From positions 153,624-217,623 of the forward strand of contig NZ_LT732535.1 of the NCBI RefSeq assembly GCF_900156915.1: a stretch of 64,000 bases of DNA, read 5' to 3'. Origin of the DNA: Sediminibacillus massiliensis. GTDB taxonomy: Bacteria > Bacillota > Bacilli > Bacillales > Amphibacillaceae. The notes under the pieces were generated by a model. That model had not been told where the DNA came from, did no database searches, and saw only the letters and a program-made list of their open reading frames with translations. The translations under genes were made by a program, and so were the position numbers. Shown one piece after another: positions 17,064-25,794 of this stretch. Positions within the stretch are counted from its first letter, which is position 1. Each line of letters starts with the position of its first letter.

Positions 17064-17633
17064 ATGAAAAAAATCGGTTTATTGGGCGGAACCTTTGACC
17101 CACCGCATTTAGGGCATTTGCTTATTGCGGAAGAGGTCTACGCCACCCTGGGGTTGGATGAAATCTGGTTCATCCCTTCCTATGAACCTCCTCATAAGCA
17201 AAAATCTGGGACAAGAGCTGAACATCGGGTGGAGATGGTTGAAGCTGCGATAAAGGACAATCCCAATTTCTCGATCAATACAGTCGAAATCGAGAGAAGA
17301 GGAAAGTCCTATACGATCGACACGGTAAAGACATTAAAAACAAGGTATCCCGCCTATTCTTTTTATTTTATAATCGGCGGGGACATGGTGGAATATCTAC
17401 CTAAGTGGCACCGTATCGAAGAACTTGCAGACCTTGTCCAATTTGTTGGTGTCAAAAGAGAAGATTACCAGTTCCAAACCCAATTTCCAGTATTGGAAGT
17501 ATCTATTCCCAGAGTAGATGTTTCCTCTACAATGATCCGAGAGAGGATTGCCGGCGGCCGGTCGGTCAGGTACTTGATTCCAGATGAAGTATTTTATGTC
17601 ATAAAGGAGTATCACTTGTATGAAACGGAATGA
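17064..17633 (+). CDS. nadD: Nicotinate-nucleotide adenylyltransferase
   Basis: Joins nicotinate mononucleotide and ATP to give deamido-NAD in NAD synthesis. The 189-residue product has GLLGGTFDPPHLGHLLIAEE (nucleotidyltransferase HxGH), IGGDMVEYLPKWHRIEEL and the terminal IDVSSTMIRERI-like ISSTxIR motif (VDVSSTMIRERIAGG). The frame runs back to 16875 inside yhbY, but AAAGGAG before the ATG at 17064 and the family N-terminus fix the start. It overlaps yqeK by 14 bases. Confidence 0.96.
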   Translation: MKKIGLLGGTFDPPHLGHLLIAEEVYATLGLDEIWFIPSYEPPHKQKSGTRAEHRVEMVEAAIKDNPNFSINTVEIERRGKSYTIDTVKTLKTRYPAYSFYFIIGGDMVEYLPKWHRIEELADLVQFVGVKREDYQFQTQFPVLEVSIPRVDVSSTMIRERIAGGRSVRYLIPDEVFYVIKEYHLYETE

Positions 17634-18219
17634 AGCACTTGCATTAGTGGAGCCGCATTTAAGACGGGAACGATTCGAGCACACAATCAGAGTTACAGAT
17701 ACCGCTTTGGAATTGGCAAAGCCGTATGAGGGTAAATTAGATACAGAAGCCATCGAATTGGCGGGCATTTTCCACGATTATGCCAAGTACCGCAACCTCC
17801 ATGAAATGAAGAGGTGGATTATATCGAACCCTTTGCCGAAGGACTTACTCGATTATCACCATGAATTGTGGCATGGCCCTGTAGGTGCTTTGCTAGTGGA
17901 ACGGGAGATAGGGATACACCAGCAAGATGTATTAAGTGCAATCCGTTGGCATACAACGGGAAAAGCGAAGATGTCCCTCACGGACAAACTGATATTTTTA
18001 TCTGATTATATCGAACCGGGAAGAAAGTTTTCCGGGGTGGAAGAAGTAAGGGAAGCCGCAGCAAAAAGCATAGATGTTGCTTGTTGGATGGCTTCCAGGA
18101 ACACGATTAATTTTTTAATGAACAGAAATCAAAAGATTTATCCTGATACCTTTCATGCATATAATGATTTATCAAATGAAAAGGATGTTATAAAATGGAG
18201 GGAAAATATTAATGGATAG
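17620..18219 (+). CDS. yqeK: YqeK, HD-domain Ap4A hydrolase
   Basis: HD-superfamily hydrolase, 199 residues; the family cleaves diadenosine tetraphosphate symmetrically. The metal ligands are visible in RFEHTIRV, GIFHDYAKY (HD), HHELWHGPVGA and IRWHTTG, with SDYIEPGR near the end. The operon with nadD is conserved in Firmicutes. An AAGGAG site lies before the ATG. It overlaps rsfS by 8 bases. Confidence 0.94.
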   Translation: MKRNEALALVEPHLRRERFEHTIRVTDTALELAKPYEGKLDTEAIELAGIFHDYAKYRNLHEMKRWIISNPLPKDLLDYHHELWHGPVGALLVEREIGIHQQDVLSAIRWHTTGKAKMSLTDKLIFLSDYIEPGRKFSGVEEVREAAAKSIDVACWMASRNTINFLMNRNQKIYPDTFHAYNDLSNEKDVIKWRENING

Positions 18220-18559
18220 CAAAGAGTTGGCACAATTGGCTGCAAAAGCATGTGATGATAAAAGAGGACAGGACATTGTTCTTTTAGATATGAAAAATGT
18301 TTCCCTGATCGCAGATTACTTTTTGATTTGTGAAGGGAGTAATGAACGGCAGGTTCAAGCGATTGCCAGGGAAATCAAAGAGCAAGCCGAGGAAAACAAT
18401 TTAGTGGTAAAAAGGCTGGAAGGTTTTGACCAGGCAAGATGGATTCTTGTCGACCTCGAAGATGTAGTCTGCCACATTTTCCATAAAGAAGAACGCAGTT
18501 ATTACAACCTGGAACGCTTATGGGGCGATGCGCCGCTTATTGAACTGGGTATCAACTAA
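18212..18559 (+). CDS. rsfS: Ribosome silencing factor RsfS
   Basis: A 115-residue protein that binds L14 and blocks subunit joining when nutrients are low. Family motifs are GQDIVLLDMKNVSLIADYFL, GSNERQVQAIA and DLEDVVCHIFHKEERSYYNLERLWG-like segments near the C-terminus. It overlaps yqeK, so it is translationally coupled in the yqe operon. Confidence 0.95.
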   Translation: MDSKELAQLAAKACDDKRGQDIVLLDMKNVSLIADYFLICEGSNERQVQAIAREIKEQAEENNLVVKRLEGFDQARWILVDLEDVVCHIFHKEERSYYNLERLWGDAPLIELGIN

Positions 18560-18571
18560 AGGAGTGTAAAG

Positions 18572-19330
18572 ATGTCATATGCGAAGATGGCGCAGGTTTA
18601 CGACCTGCTTATGGAAGATGCGCCTTATGAGCAGTGGAAACAGTTTGCAGAGGCCATGTTCGCCAAGCAAGGTTCTCCTGTTGAATCAGTAGTGGATTTG
18701 GGATGTGGTACAGGCCAAATAACCAGGCGGCTTGCCCGTGAAGGTTACAGAATGATCGGTATTGATAACTCCGGTGAAATGCTGACCCAGGCACAGGCAG
18801 AAACGAGCGCTGAAGGCTTGCGCATCGACTGGCTTCAAATGGATGTAAGAGACTTGCAGGGATTTTCACCGAAAGACGCTGCTATTAGCTTTTGCGACGT
18901 TATCAACTATATAACAGACACGGAAGATTTGAAAAAAGTTTTCCGCAATGTAAACCATCTTTTGAAAAAGGGTGGTTTATTCCTGTTCGACGTTCACTCT
19001 ATGGACCATTTTGAGAGAGATTTAAAAGGGCAGACATTTGCTGAAATATACGATGACATATCATATGTGTGGATGTGTGAACCTGGCGAAGCGCCAGGAG
19101 ATCTATACCATGACTTGACTTTTTTTGTTCAGGATGAAAAACAAAAATACGAAAGATTCGATGAAAGGCACCACCAGCGGACTCATTACGTTGATCTGTA
19201 CAAAAAGTTTCTTGAGGCTGAAGGCTTTCAAATTGAAGGAATCTATGGAGACTTCTCCACCGCCATTTCACCGTGTCCTGATGAAGAAGAAAGAGTCTTC
19301 TTTTCATGTAAAAAAATCGAGGAAAAATAA
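18572..19330 (+). CDS. yqeM: YqeM, class I SAM-dependent methyltransferase
   Basis: A 252-residue methyltransferase with AYDLLMED-type entry (VYDLLMEDAPYEQW), SAM motif I VVDLGCGTGQITRRLA, acidic motif IGIDNSGEML and motif IV FCDVINYITD. Its substrate is unknown; position after rsfS suggests a ribosomal or tRNA target, by inference only. AAAGGAG precedes the ATG. Last gene of the operon; its stop codon lies in the loop of the terminator. Confidence 0.92.
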   Translation: MSYAKMAQVYDLLMEDAPYEQWKQFAEAMFAKQGSPVESVVDLGCGTGQITRRLAREGYRMIGIDNSGEMLTQAQAETSAEGLRIDWLQMDVRDLQGFSPKDAAISFCDVINYITDTEDLKKVFRNVNHLLKKGGLFLFDVHSMDHFERDLKGQTFAEIYDDISYVWMCEPGEAPGDLYHDLTFFVQDEKQKYERFDERHHQRTHYVDLYKKFLEAEGFQIEGIYGDFSTAISPCPDEEERVFFSCKKIEEK

Positions 19331-19347
19331 TTCCTCGATTTTTTCAA
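19311..19347. terminator. Bidirectional terminator between yqeM and comER
   Basis: A 14-bp A/T-flanked stem (AAAAAATCGAGGAA with its complement) has the yqeM stop codon in its loop. Both strands have a run of at least six T residues, so it can end yqeM and convergent comER. Confidence 0.9.
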
Positions 19348-19395
19348 AAAAGAAAGGATTTTCATTTTTTTCGGCGAAATTAATTAATCATAGAA

Positions 19396-20220
19396 TTAAC
19401 TGTCGTAAATCTGGCAGCTTATTTTCTTCTTCTCCTCCCTGTACTTATCGTGTGTTTTCAGGACTAAATGGTAGAACATTTCCCCGACGTCCTCTTCGAT
19501 CACCTTTATCCCTTCTCCTGTTATACCACCCTTTACACAAACTTTCCCGATCAGTTCCTCCAAAGTGAAATGCCCGTCTTCCATCAATTTTCCATAACCA
19601 ATAAACATCTTTTCGATCAACTTGCTTGCTGTTTCTTTGCTTATTTTTGTTTCCAAGCAGGCAGCCTCAATATATTTTTGGGCAAGGAAACTGAAAAATG
19701 CCGGCCCGCAGGAAACGAAATCAGATGCAATCCTGGTTATATCTTCGTCTATGACTTCCGGGTTAGAAAACAATCTTGAAGATTGAAGCAAGTAACCTTT
19801 CATCTCCTTGTTTATTCTTGAGCCGAATGTAAACAATGTGATTCCAGCCAGGGCACGATTGGTTATGCTTGGAATCATACGGGCAACCTGGCAAGGAACC
19901 AGTGATTCCAGCCTTTTAACAGAATAGGGACTTGTAATCGATATAAGACATTGTTCCGGTTTCAGAACAGGATACAATTCTGTCAACAGGGGAAAAATTT
20001 GACCTGGTTTTACGCAAATGAATAAAATATCTACTTGTGACGCTACAGCTGCCGGTGTTTCACAAACATGAATCCCTTTATATTCTTCTTGAAGGGATAT
20101 CGCTTTATCTATTGTCCTGTTTGTCACGAATAATTCGTCCTCGCTTATCACTCGAGAGGACATCCAAGCATGGATGAGTATGCTACCCATATTTCCTGTC
20201 CCGATAACTCCCCATTTCAT
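19396..20220 (-). CDS. comER: Late competence protein ComER (pyrroline-5-carboxylate reductase-like)
   Basis: A 274-residue ProC-superfamily protein with an N-terminal NADP-binding motif WGVIGTGNMGSILI and the reductase core (FICVKPGQIFPLL, ISITSPYSVKRLE, VARMIPSITNRALAG). It is encoded opposite comEABC, as in B. subtilis, where its role is unclear. The frame extends to 20253, but GGGAGTGAT lies before the ATG at 20220 and the family starts there. Confidence 0.92.
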   Translation of the reverse strand: MKWGVIGTGNMGSILIHAWMSSRVISEDELFVTNRTIDKAISLQEEYKGIHVCETPAAVASQVDILFICVKPGQIFPLLTELYPVLKPEQCLISITSPYSVKRLESLVPCQVARMIPSITNRALAGITLFTFGSRINKEMKGYLLQSSRLFSNPEVIDEDITRIASDFVSCGPAFFSFLAQKYIEAACLETKISKETASKLIEKMFIGYGKLMEDGHFTLEELIGKVCVKGGITGEGIKVIEEDVGEMFYHLVLKTHDKYREEKKKISCQIYDS

Positions 20221-20258
20221 GTAATCACTCCCTGCGCGTTTTACCATTACCATCCTAT

Positions 20259-20903
20259 GTGAAAAGAACCCCGCTTATGAGAAAGGATGCCATTTCATTG
20301 GAGATATTGAGAAAATATTGGTTGATATTGTGCATAGTTGGTTCAATTGGAGTATTTTGGATTTTTTCAAATGGATTTAATAATTCCCGTCCAGAAGAAC
20401 AGCCGAAGGAACAACAAATTCTAGAAATGAATTCGCGGATAGAAGAAGATAAAGAAGATACAGGCGAGACTGAGGCAGTGAAATGGATTGTGGATATAAA
20501 AGGGGAAGTAAGGAAACCTGGGGTGTATGAGGCAGATGCGGACAACCGGGTAGGTGATCTCATTGAGATGGCAGGCGGATTCACAGAAGATGCCGATGAG
20601 GATTTCGTCAATCTTGCTGTTAAAATACATGACGAAATGATGATTCATGTACCGAAAAAAGGGGACGAAGACAAGCTTATCACTGAATGGTCAAAGGAAG
20701 AATCAGAATCACCATTAAGGATCAATTTAGCATCAGAAGAAGAACTGACCGCTTTGTCGGGCATTGGACCATCAAAAGCGGCGGCTATCATTACCTACAG
20801 GGAAGAAAATGGACCTTTCAATGAGGTGAAGGATTTATTGAATGTTACCGGGATAGGAGAGAAGACTTTGGAAAAAATCGAGGAAGAAATTCTTGTACCA
20901 TAG
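20259..20903 (+). CDS. comEA: Competence protein ComEA, DNA receptor
   Basis: Membrane-anchored receptor for transforming DNA. The 214-residue product has one membrane helix (about 19-37), an acidic linker, an SLBB domain (VDIKGEVRKPGVYEADADNR through VNLAVKIHDEMMIHVP) and a C-terminal pair of helix-hairpin-helix motifs (INLASEEELTALSGIGPSKA, LLNVTGIGEKTLEKIEEEI). The start is uncertain: GTG 20259 or ATG 20277; neither has a clear ribosome-binding site. It diverges from comER with only 38 bases between start codons. Confidence 0.94.
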   Translation: MKRTPLMRKDAISLEILRKYWLILCIVGSIGVFWIFSNGFNNSRPEEQPKEQQILEMNSRIEEDKEDTGETEAVKWIVDIKGEVRKPGVYEADADNRVGDLIEMAGGFTEDADEDFVNLAVKIHDEMMIHVPKKGDEDKLITEWSKEESESPLRINLASEEELTALSGIGPSKAAAIITYREENGPFNEVKDLLNVTGIGEKTLEKIEEEILVP

Positions 20904-20967
20904 GATATTGACGTAAATATCGACCAGGGTTACACTTAATTAAAAATTGATTAGGATGGTTATTGTA

Positions 20968-21528
20968 ATGGAAAGAATTTCTTGGAACCAATATTTCATG
21001 GCACAAAGCCATTTATTAGCATTACGAAGTACATGTACAAGGCTGATGGTTGGGGCGACAATCGTCCGGGACAAACGTATCATTGCAGGGGGCTATAATG
21101 GGAGTGTGACCGGCAATGTTCATTGTATAGACGAAGGTTGCTATGTGATTGATGGACATTGTGTCAGGACGGTCCATGCAGAAATCAACGCATTGCTTCA
21201 GTGTGCCAAGTTCGGAGTGGCGACAGAGGGAGCAGAAATCTATGTAACTCATTTTCCCTGCCTTCAATGTTGCAAATCAATCATACAGGGCGGCATAAAA
21301 AAAGTATATTTTGCTGCTGATTATAAGAACCATCCATATGCTATTGAATTATTTCAAGATGCTGGAGTTGTCGTAGAGAAGGTCAAGTTGGAACAAGTTT
21401 CTGTCGAACTCCATATGCAAGAGAAAAAAGACTATGTCGACAAGCTTTTGGACAAGCTGGAAACCTCTGTAGAAGATACTTCCGAAATAGCCGCAATCAA
21501 ACAAGAAGCACAAAGACTATTTACATAA
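20968..21528 (+). CDS. comEB: ComEB, dCMP deaminase family protein
   Basis: Zinc-dependent deoxycytidylate deaminase-type protein, 186 residues. ERISWNQYFMAQSHLLALRS is the ComEB N-terminus; zinc ligands lie in TVHAEINALLQC (His, catalytic Glu) and PCLQCCK. It is linked to dUMP supply and, in B. subtilis, encoded in the comE operon though not essential for uptake. AGGATGG before the ATG at 20968 fixes the start over the open frame from 20947. Confidence 0.94.
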   Translation: MERISWNQYFMAQSHLLALRSTCTRLMVGATIVRDKRIIAGGYNGSVTGNVHCIDEGCYVIDGHCVRTVHAEINALLQCAKFGVATEGAEIYVTHFPCLQCCKSIIQGGIKKVYFAADYKNHPYAIELFQDAGVVVEKVKLEQVSVELHMQEKKDYVDKLLDKLETSVEDTSEIAAIKQEAQRLFT

Positions 21529-21610
21529 GTGTGCTTTTTGGATGCGATACCACCCCAAAAGAAAAATAAATTGGTTCAGACTGTTTCATACCAGATGAGT
21601 ACCAGCCTAT

Positions 21611-21641
21611 CGCTGTGGAAAAACGTTATTTTTCCGCAGCG
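21611..21641. repeat. Perfect 13-bp inverted repeat in the comEB-comEC gap
   Basis: CGCTGTGGAAAAA and TTTTTCCGCAGCG (one G-T pair) form a hairpin with a 5-base loop, without a T-run after it. Its right arm, read in reverse, matches 16 of 17 bases at the start of the repeat element at 36131. The rest of the 290-base gap (21529-21818) holds no gene I can see, apart from a possible comEC promoter. Confidence 0.6.
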
Positions 21642-21818
21642 TCGCTTTATCTACTATAAGAATCTTTGGTAAGCAAACTATTTCTTTCCAAAAAAACAAA
21701 TATATTTGAGTCCTTACTACCCGTGAAATTCTTTTCCTCCGCTCTCAATCACTATCTTTTTATGGAATCTTTTCAAACAGCCCACATTAAACCACATTAA
21801 ACGACTGGGGGGGTAGTA

Positions 21819-24110
21819 GTGAAAGGTTACTGGCATATTGCAGCTGTTTCCATCCTGGCAGCATATTTAGCTTCTTTATTCAGCCGCCTGATCATTATTT
21901 GTTTCATAAGCTGGCTCGTACTATTGGTTTTTAAGGGCCGTATTAAGAAATCTTCATGCCTATTTCTTGTTTTCCTCACTGTTATTTCCGCATTGTGGTT
22001 TCACCTTCCGCCTTCGTTTTCTGTTAATTCAATTTCTCTTCCTCTGCAGAAGGAAATATTTCTCCAAGGTAAAGTGATCTCAGACATCACGGAATCCCCT
22101 TCAAAAATAGAGTTTATGGTGCTGGATCAAAAATCCAATCATAAAATATTGGTCTCCTTCTTTAAAGATAATGAACACTTATACGCTTCCGATAACAATA
22201 GCATACATTTTGGCGCTGTCTGTTCAATTGTGAGTGAAGTGAACTTGCCACAAAAGGCAACCAATCCAGGTCAGTTCGATTACAAAAGATTTTTAAACGG
22301 GAAGGAAATATTCTACCAGGCGGCTGTAAAATCTTTAAACGATGTTCAGTGCCTAGAGAATAAAGTTTTGGAACCCTTCACAAGTATGAGAAGCAAACTG
22401 ATCAATCGGAATTACAGCCATCTTAGTGTTTTTACAGCAAGTTGGGTTAATGCATTGATTTTTGGGGATGATTCTTGGCTTGATGATGAAACGGTTGAGT
22501 TGTTTCAAAATTGGGGTCTTTCCCACCTTCTTGCTATTTCCGGTCTTCATGTAGGACTGCTCAGCGGGATATGTTACTTTTTGCTTGTAAAACTCGGAAT
22601 ACTATCAAAAGAGAGAGCCCAATCTTTAATGATTTTGGGCTTGCCTGCTTATGCATTGCTTGCAGGAGGCGCCCCGTCAGTGTGGCGGTCGACACTAATG
22701 GCAGTATTGTTCCTGGTTTTTTTAAAATGGAATAAACGGCTCAGTTTGACTGATTGTCTAAGCATCGTTTTTATTTGTTTGATCATAATCGATAGCAGTT
22801 TTTTTAATCAACTGGGTTTTCAGTTTTCTTATTTAGTCACATTCGCTCTTCTTTTGAGTAAGGAATTGTTCAGGGAAGAGGAAGCAAAAATTTTCCTCGT
22901 TTTAAAAATAAGTCTTTTATCCCAACTTATTGTCCTACCCTTACAATTGGATAGTTTTTATTTTTTTAATCCATTGTCAATCTTGGTGAACGTTATTGCC
23001 GTCCCTTACTTTACGTGTTTTGTGATTCCTTTTATGCTCTTTATTTCTGTTCTCACACTTTTCGTCCCGCAGGCTGTTGGATTATTTGATTTGATTTATC
23101 GTAATATTCATACGGTATTCCTTGAAGGGATGCATATCATCCAGGAGGCTTTATTTTTCCCGTGGGTCCTCGGAGAATTCCCTGCATCCTTAATTATTCC
23201 ATTTTATCTATCTGTCATCTGCTTTATGTTGAACTTGCAAAAGGCTGCTCTTTTAAGGGCATTCTCATTCGGAGTTTTACTTTCCACTCTGTTATTTGCT
23301 GTGTCAATTAAGCCCTATTTTGACCCTGAAGGCAAAGTGACGATGCTGGATGTAGGCCAGGGAGACAGTATTGTTATCGAACTGCCGTACCGAAAAGGGG
23401 TCATCATTGTTGATGCGGCTGGAGAATTAAGCTATGATTTCCAAACTGTATCAAGTAGAGTATTCAGACAGAGCATCAAACCTTATTTATTTTCCAGGGG
23501 TATTAGCAAAATCGATACGGTCATCCTAAGCCATGCCGATATAGACCATACTGGTAGTCTCCCTTTTGTGGTAAATGATTTCTCTGTAGATAATGTCGTC
23601 GTAAGCCCGTTTTATAACGACTTTCGAACTTTGAACAGGCTTATGCTTGATCACCGTATTCAACTGATAACGGGAAAGGAAGGAGATGTTATATCTGTCG
23701 GAGGGCAACGGTTCTTCATTCTTGCTCCTGCAAAAGAAGGAGCGGAGAGTAACGGAAACTCTTTGGTCTTATATACTGTTTTGGGAAATGAAAAATGGCT
23801 GTTCACCGGTGATATAGGGAGTGAAGGGGAGAGGATGCTGTTGCAGGAATATCCTGACTTGGAGGTGGATGTTCTGAAGGTCGCTCATCATGGCAGCAAT
23901 ACATCTTCTGGTGAAGCGTTTTTATCTGATGTCAAACCGGAGGTTGCTCTTATTTCTGTTGGAAGAAACAACCGTTACGGACATCCTTCTGACGAAGTCG
24001 TCCAACGTTTAGAAAAATCGGGCTCGTCTATTTTTCGAACAGATAGGGATGGTGCCGTCCAGTACATTTTTGGCACTGAGCATGGAACATTTTTTCCCTT
24101 CCTGCCATAG
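21819..24110 (+). CDS. comEC: Competence protein ComEC/Rec2, DNA uptake channel
   Basis: Polytopic protein through which single-stranded transforming DNA enters the cell. The 763-residue product has two N-terminal membrane helices, an OB-like extracellular domain, the Competence domain of about eight helices (with HLLAISGLHVGLLSGICYFL) and a C-terminal metallo-beta-lactamase domain (MLDVGQGDSIVIELPY, LSHADIDHTGS, VLKVAHHGSNTSS). All parts are present and the length is normal. The start is GTG 21819 after a G-rich ribosome-binding site. Confidence 0.96.
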   Translation: MKGYWHIAAVSILAAYLASLFSRLIIICFISWLVLLVFKGRIKKSSCLFLVFLTVISALWFHLPPSFSVNSISLPLQKEIFLQGKVISDITESPSKIEFMVLDQKSNHKILVSFFKDNEHLYASDNNSIHFGAVCSIVSEVNLPQKATNPGQFDYKRFLNGKEIFYQAAVKSLNDVQCLENKVLEPFTSMRSKLINRNYSHLSVFTASWVNALIFGDDSWLDDETVELFQNWGLSHLLAISGLHVGLLSGICYFLLVKLGILSKERAQSLMILGLPAYALLAGGAPSVWRSTLMAVLFLVFLKWNKRLSLTDCLSIVFICLIIIDSSFFNQLGFQFSYLVTFALLLSKELFREEEAKIFLVLKISLLSQLIVLPLQLDSFYFFNPLSILVNVIAVPYFTCFVIPFMLFISVLTLFVPQAVGLFDLIYRNIHTVFLEGMHIIQEALFFPWVLGEFPASLIIPFYLSVICFMLNLQKAALLRAFSFGVLLSTLLFAVSIKPYFDPEGKVTMLDVGQGDSIVIELPYRKGVIIVDAAGELSYDFQTVSSRVFRQSIKPYLFSRGISKIDTVILSHADIDHTGSLPFVVNDFSVDNVVVSPFYNDFRTLNRLMLDHRIQLITGKEGDVISVGGQRFFILAPAKEGAESNGNSLVLYTVLGNEKWLFTGDIGSEGERMLLQEYPDLEVDVLKVAHHGSNTSSGEAFLSDVKPEVALISVGRNNRYGHPSDEVVQRLEKSGSSIFRTDRDGAVQYIFGTEHGTFFPFLP

Positions 24111-24149
24111 GATGAACATGAGGAAAGGTTGTTGTTAAGTCCTGGAACG

Positions 24150-24177
24150 AAAAAAGAGACTGTTTCAACAGTCTCTT
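24150..24177 (-). terminator. Terminator of yqzM
   Basis: AAGAGACTGT and its complement form a 10-bp stem, followed on the minus strand by T6. The plus strand has no T-run, so it chiefly serves yqzM. Confidence 0.8.
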
Positions 24178-24192
24178 CCTCTGAATCAATAC

Positions 24193-24327
24193 TTAAGATC
24201 CAATCACTTTCACAAATACACCAATGAAGAAAATGATGAAAAAGAAAAGGAATGAGAAAATAAATCCTTTACCTGAGTCGATCACATCATTATTTTTGGA
24301 TTGCACTTCTCTTTCGAATTCGTTCAC
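24193..24327 (-). CDS. yqzM: YqzM family small membrane protein
   Basis: A 44-residue protein starting with GTG at 24327: hydrophilic NEFEREVQSKNNDVIDSGKG, then a membrane helix rich in Phe/Ile (FIFSFLFFFIIFFIGVFVKV) ending IGS. B. subtilis YqzM lies at the same place, opposite comEC, and has the same plan. AGGAGGGG lies 5-8 bases before the start. Function is unknown; association with cell division or competence is not established here. Confidence 0.85.
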   Translation of the reverse strand: MNEFEREVQSKNNDVIDSGKGFIFSFLFFFIIFFIGVFVKVIGS

Positions 24328-24487
24328 CTTAACCCCTCCTATATCAACTTTTAGTATAAGACAAAATATATAAAAAATCCATATTCAAGTAAAAATTACT
24401 GTTCAAAACGTACTTACCTTTGTTAGCAAGACTTAACAACCATATAAACCGATTAATTGGCAAATCTATAGGTAACACCAAAACACC

Positions 24488-24575
24488 GCCTGGACAGCTG
24501 TTCCCGGGACAGACGTCCAAGCGTTAATATAGATTGCTTTCCCTGAGGAGAATTCAGCTACGGCTGTATTCTCCC
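24488..24575 (+). other. Structured leader upstream of holA
   Basis: The 320-base gap 24328-24649 holds no gene. It contains two strong hairpins: 24488-24522 (TGGAC / GTCCA with an inner CTGT / ACAG stem) and 24547-24574 (GGAGAATTCAGC / GCTGTATTCTCC, 11 of 12 paired) closed by C-TACG-G, the very stable UNCG tetraloop. No U-run follows, so it is not a plain terminator. It may be a leader or small RNA; the identity is unknown. Confidence 0.45.
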
Positions 24576-24649
24576 CCTTCTTCATCAAGTTCGTCTTGCA
24601 ACCAATTCATTTTCGTTTTACGATTGGTTTATCGAAGGATGGAGTGAAC

Positions 24650-25687
24650 ATGATGAGTTATTTTGAAACAATCAAGGATATAAGAAAAAAGAAATTTTCT
24701 CCTGTCTACTTATTTTATGGTACGGAGTCCTATCTGATACAGGATTTAAAGCAGCAACTGGTTGCAAAGTCTTTGAATAAAGAAGATATGGATACCAGTG
24801 TCCTGACTTATGACCTCGAGGAAACCTCTATTCAGGAAGTCATCGAAGATGCGGAGACATATCCATTTCTTAGTGAGCGAAAAGTGATATTTGCCTACAA
24901 TCCCGTATTTTTAAAAGCAAAGCCAGATAAAGTACCTGTTGAACACAATGTCGATGTTTTGCAATCCTATCTATTACAGCCTGCAGAACACACTTTGCTC
25001 GTCTTTGTTGCCCCGTATGAAAAACTAGACGAGAGGAAAAAGATAACAAAGCTGTTCAAAAAGCATGCCGCTTATGTAGCTTGCCAGCCTGTAAAAGAAT
25101 GGGACATACCACAATGGATTAAAAACCTGGCAGATGAATCAGGAATATCCGTGGATGAAAGGGCATTTGACTTGATTGGGGAGGAAATAGGAAGCAATTT
25201 ATTAATATTAAAGCAAGAGATCGATAAAATGGCCCTTTTTGTGGGTGAAGGCGGGATTGTCACTAAGGAAATCGCCGATAAGTTGGTTTCCCATAATTCC
25301 AATACTTCAGGGTTGAAGCTTGTTGATGCTGTTATAGAGAAAGATCTAAACAAAGCCATACATATCTTTAAGGATCTGCAGAAGTCGAATGAAGAACCAA
25401 TTGCGCTGATCGCCCTTTTGGCTTCTCAATTCAGAACTATCTTCCATGTCAAATTAATGGCGAAAAAAGGCTATTCTCAAAATCAGATGGCGCAACAATT
25501 AAAAGTACACCCATATGTTGTCAAAATGTCACAGAAAAGGGAACGGAGCTTTCACATCGATGAGCTGAAGAAAATCATGGATATTTGCACAGAGACAGAT
25601 TCGAGTATTAAACAGGGGAAAACGGATAAAATACTTGCTTTTGAATTATTGCTCTATCAATTAATTCACATCAAAAAAGCGGTCTGA
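24650..25687 (+). CDS. holA: DNA polymerase III delta subunit
   Basis: Clamp-loader subunit that opens the sliding clamp. The 345-residue protein carries the delta N-terminal AAA+-like domain (PVYLFYGTESYLIQDLKQQL), VFVAPYEKLDERKKITKLFK and the C-terminal helical collar (EEPIALIALLASQFRTIFHV). AAGGATGGAG precedes two adjacent ATGs at 24650 and 24653; the upstream frame from 24596 has no ribosome-binding site. In B. subtilis the gene (yqeN) is at the same place. Confidence 0.95.
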   Translation: MMSYFETIKDIRKKKFSPVYLFYGTESYLIQDLKQQLVAKSLNKEDMDTSVLTYDLEETSIQEVIEDAETYPFLSERKVIFAYNPVFLKAKPDKVPVEHNVDVLQSYLLQPAEHTLLVFVAPYEKLDERKKITKLFKKHAAYVACQPVKEWDIPQWIKNLADESGISVDERAFDLIGEEIGSNLLILKQEIDKMALFVGEGGIVTKEIADKLVSHNSNTSGLKLVDAVIEKDLNKAIHIFKDLQKSNEEPIALIALLASQFRTIFHVKLMAKKGYSQNQMAQQLKVHPYVVKMSQKRERSFHIDELKKIMDICTETDSSIKQGKTDKILAFELLLYQLIHIKKAV

Positions 25688-25688
25688 A

Positions 25689-25722
25689 AAAAAGACAAGC
25701 CCATCTTGCGGCTTGTCTTTTT
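25689..25722 (+). terminator. Terminator of holA
   Basis: A 13-bp stem (AAAAAGACAAGCC with its complement) and T5 directly follow the holA stop codon. Confidence 0.92.
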
Positions 25723-25747
25723 GATGTGACCAAAACAAATAGATAAT

Positions 25748-25778
25748 AAAAAACGACCCCATATATAAGGATCGTTAG
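25748..25778 (-). terminator. Terminator of rpsT
   Basis: Minus strand: AACGATCC pairs with GGGTCGTT (one G-T), followed by T6. It lies 17 bases after the rpsT stop. Confidence 0.78.
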
Positions 25779-25794
25779 TGGTGGTCATTTTTGT

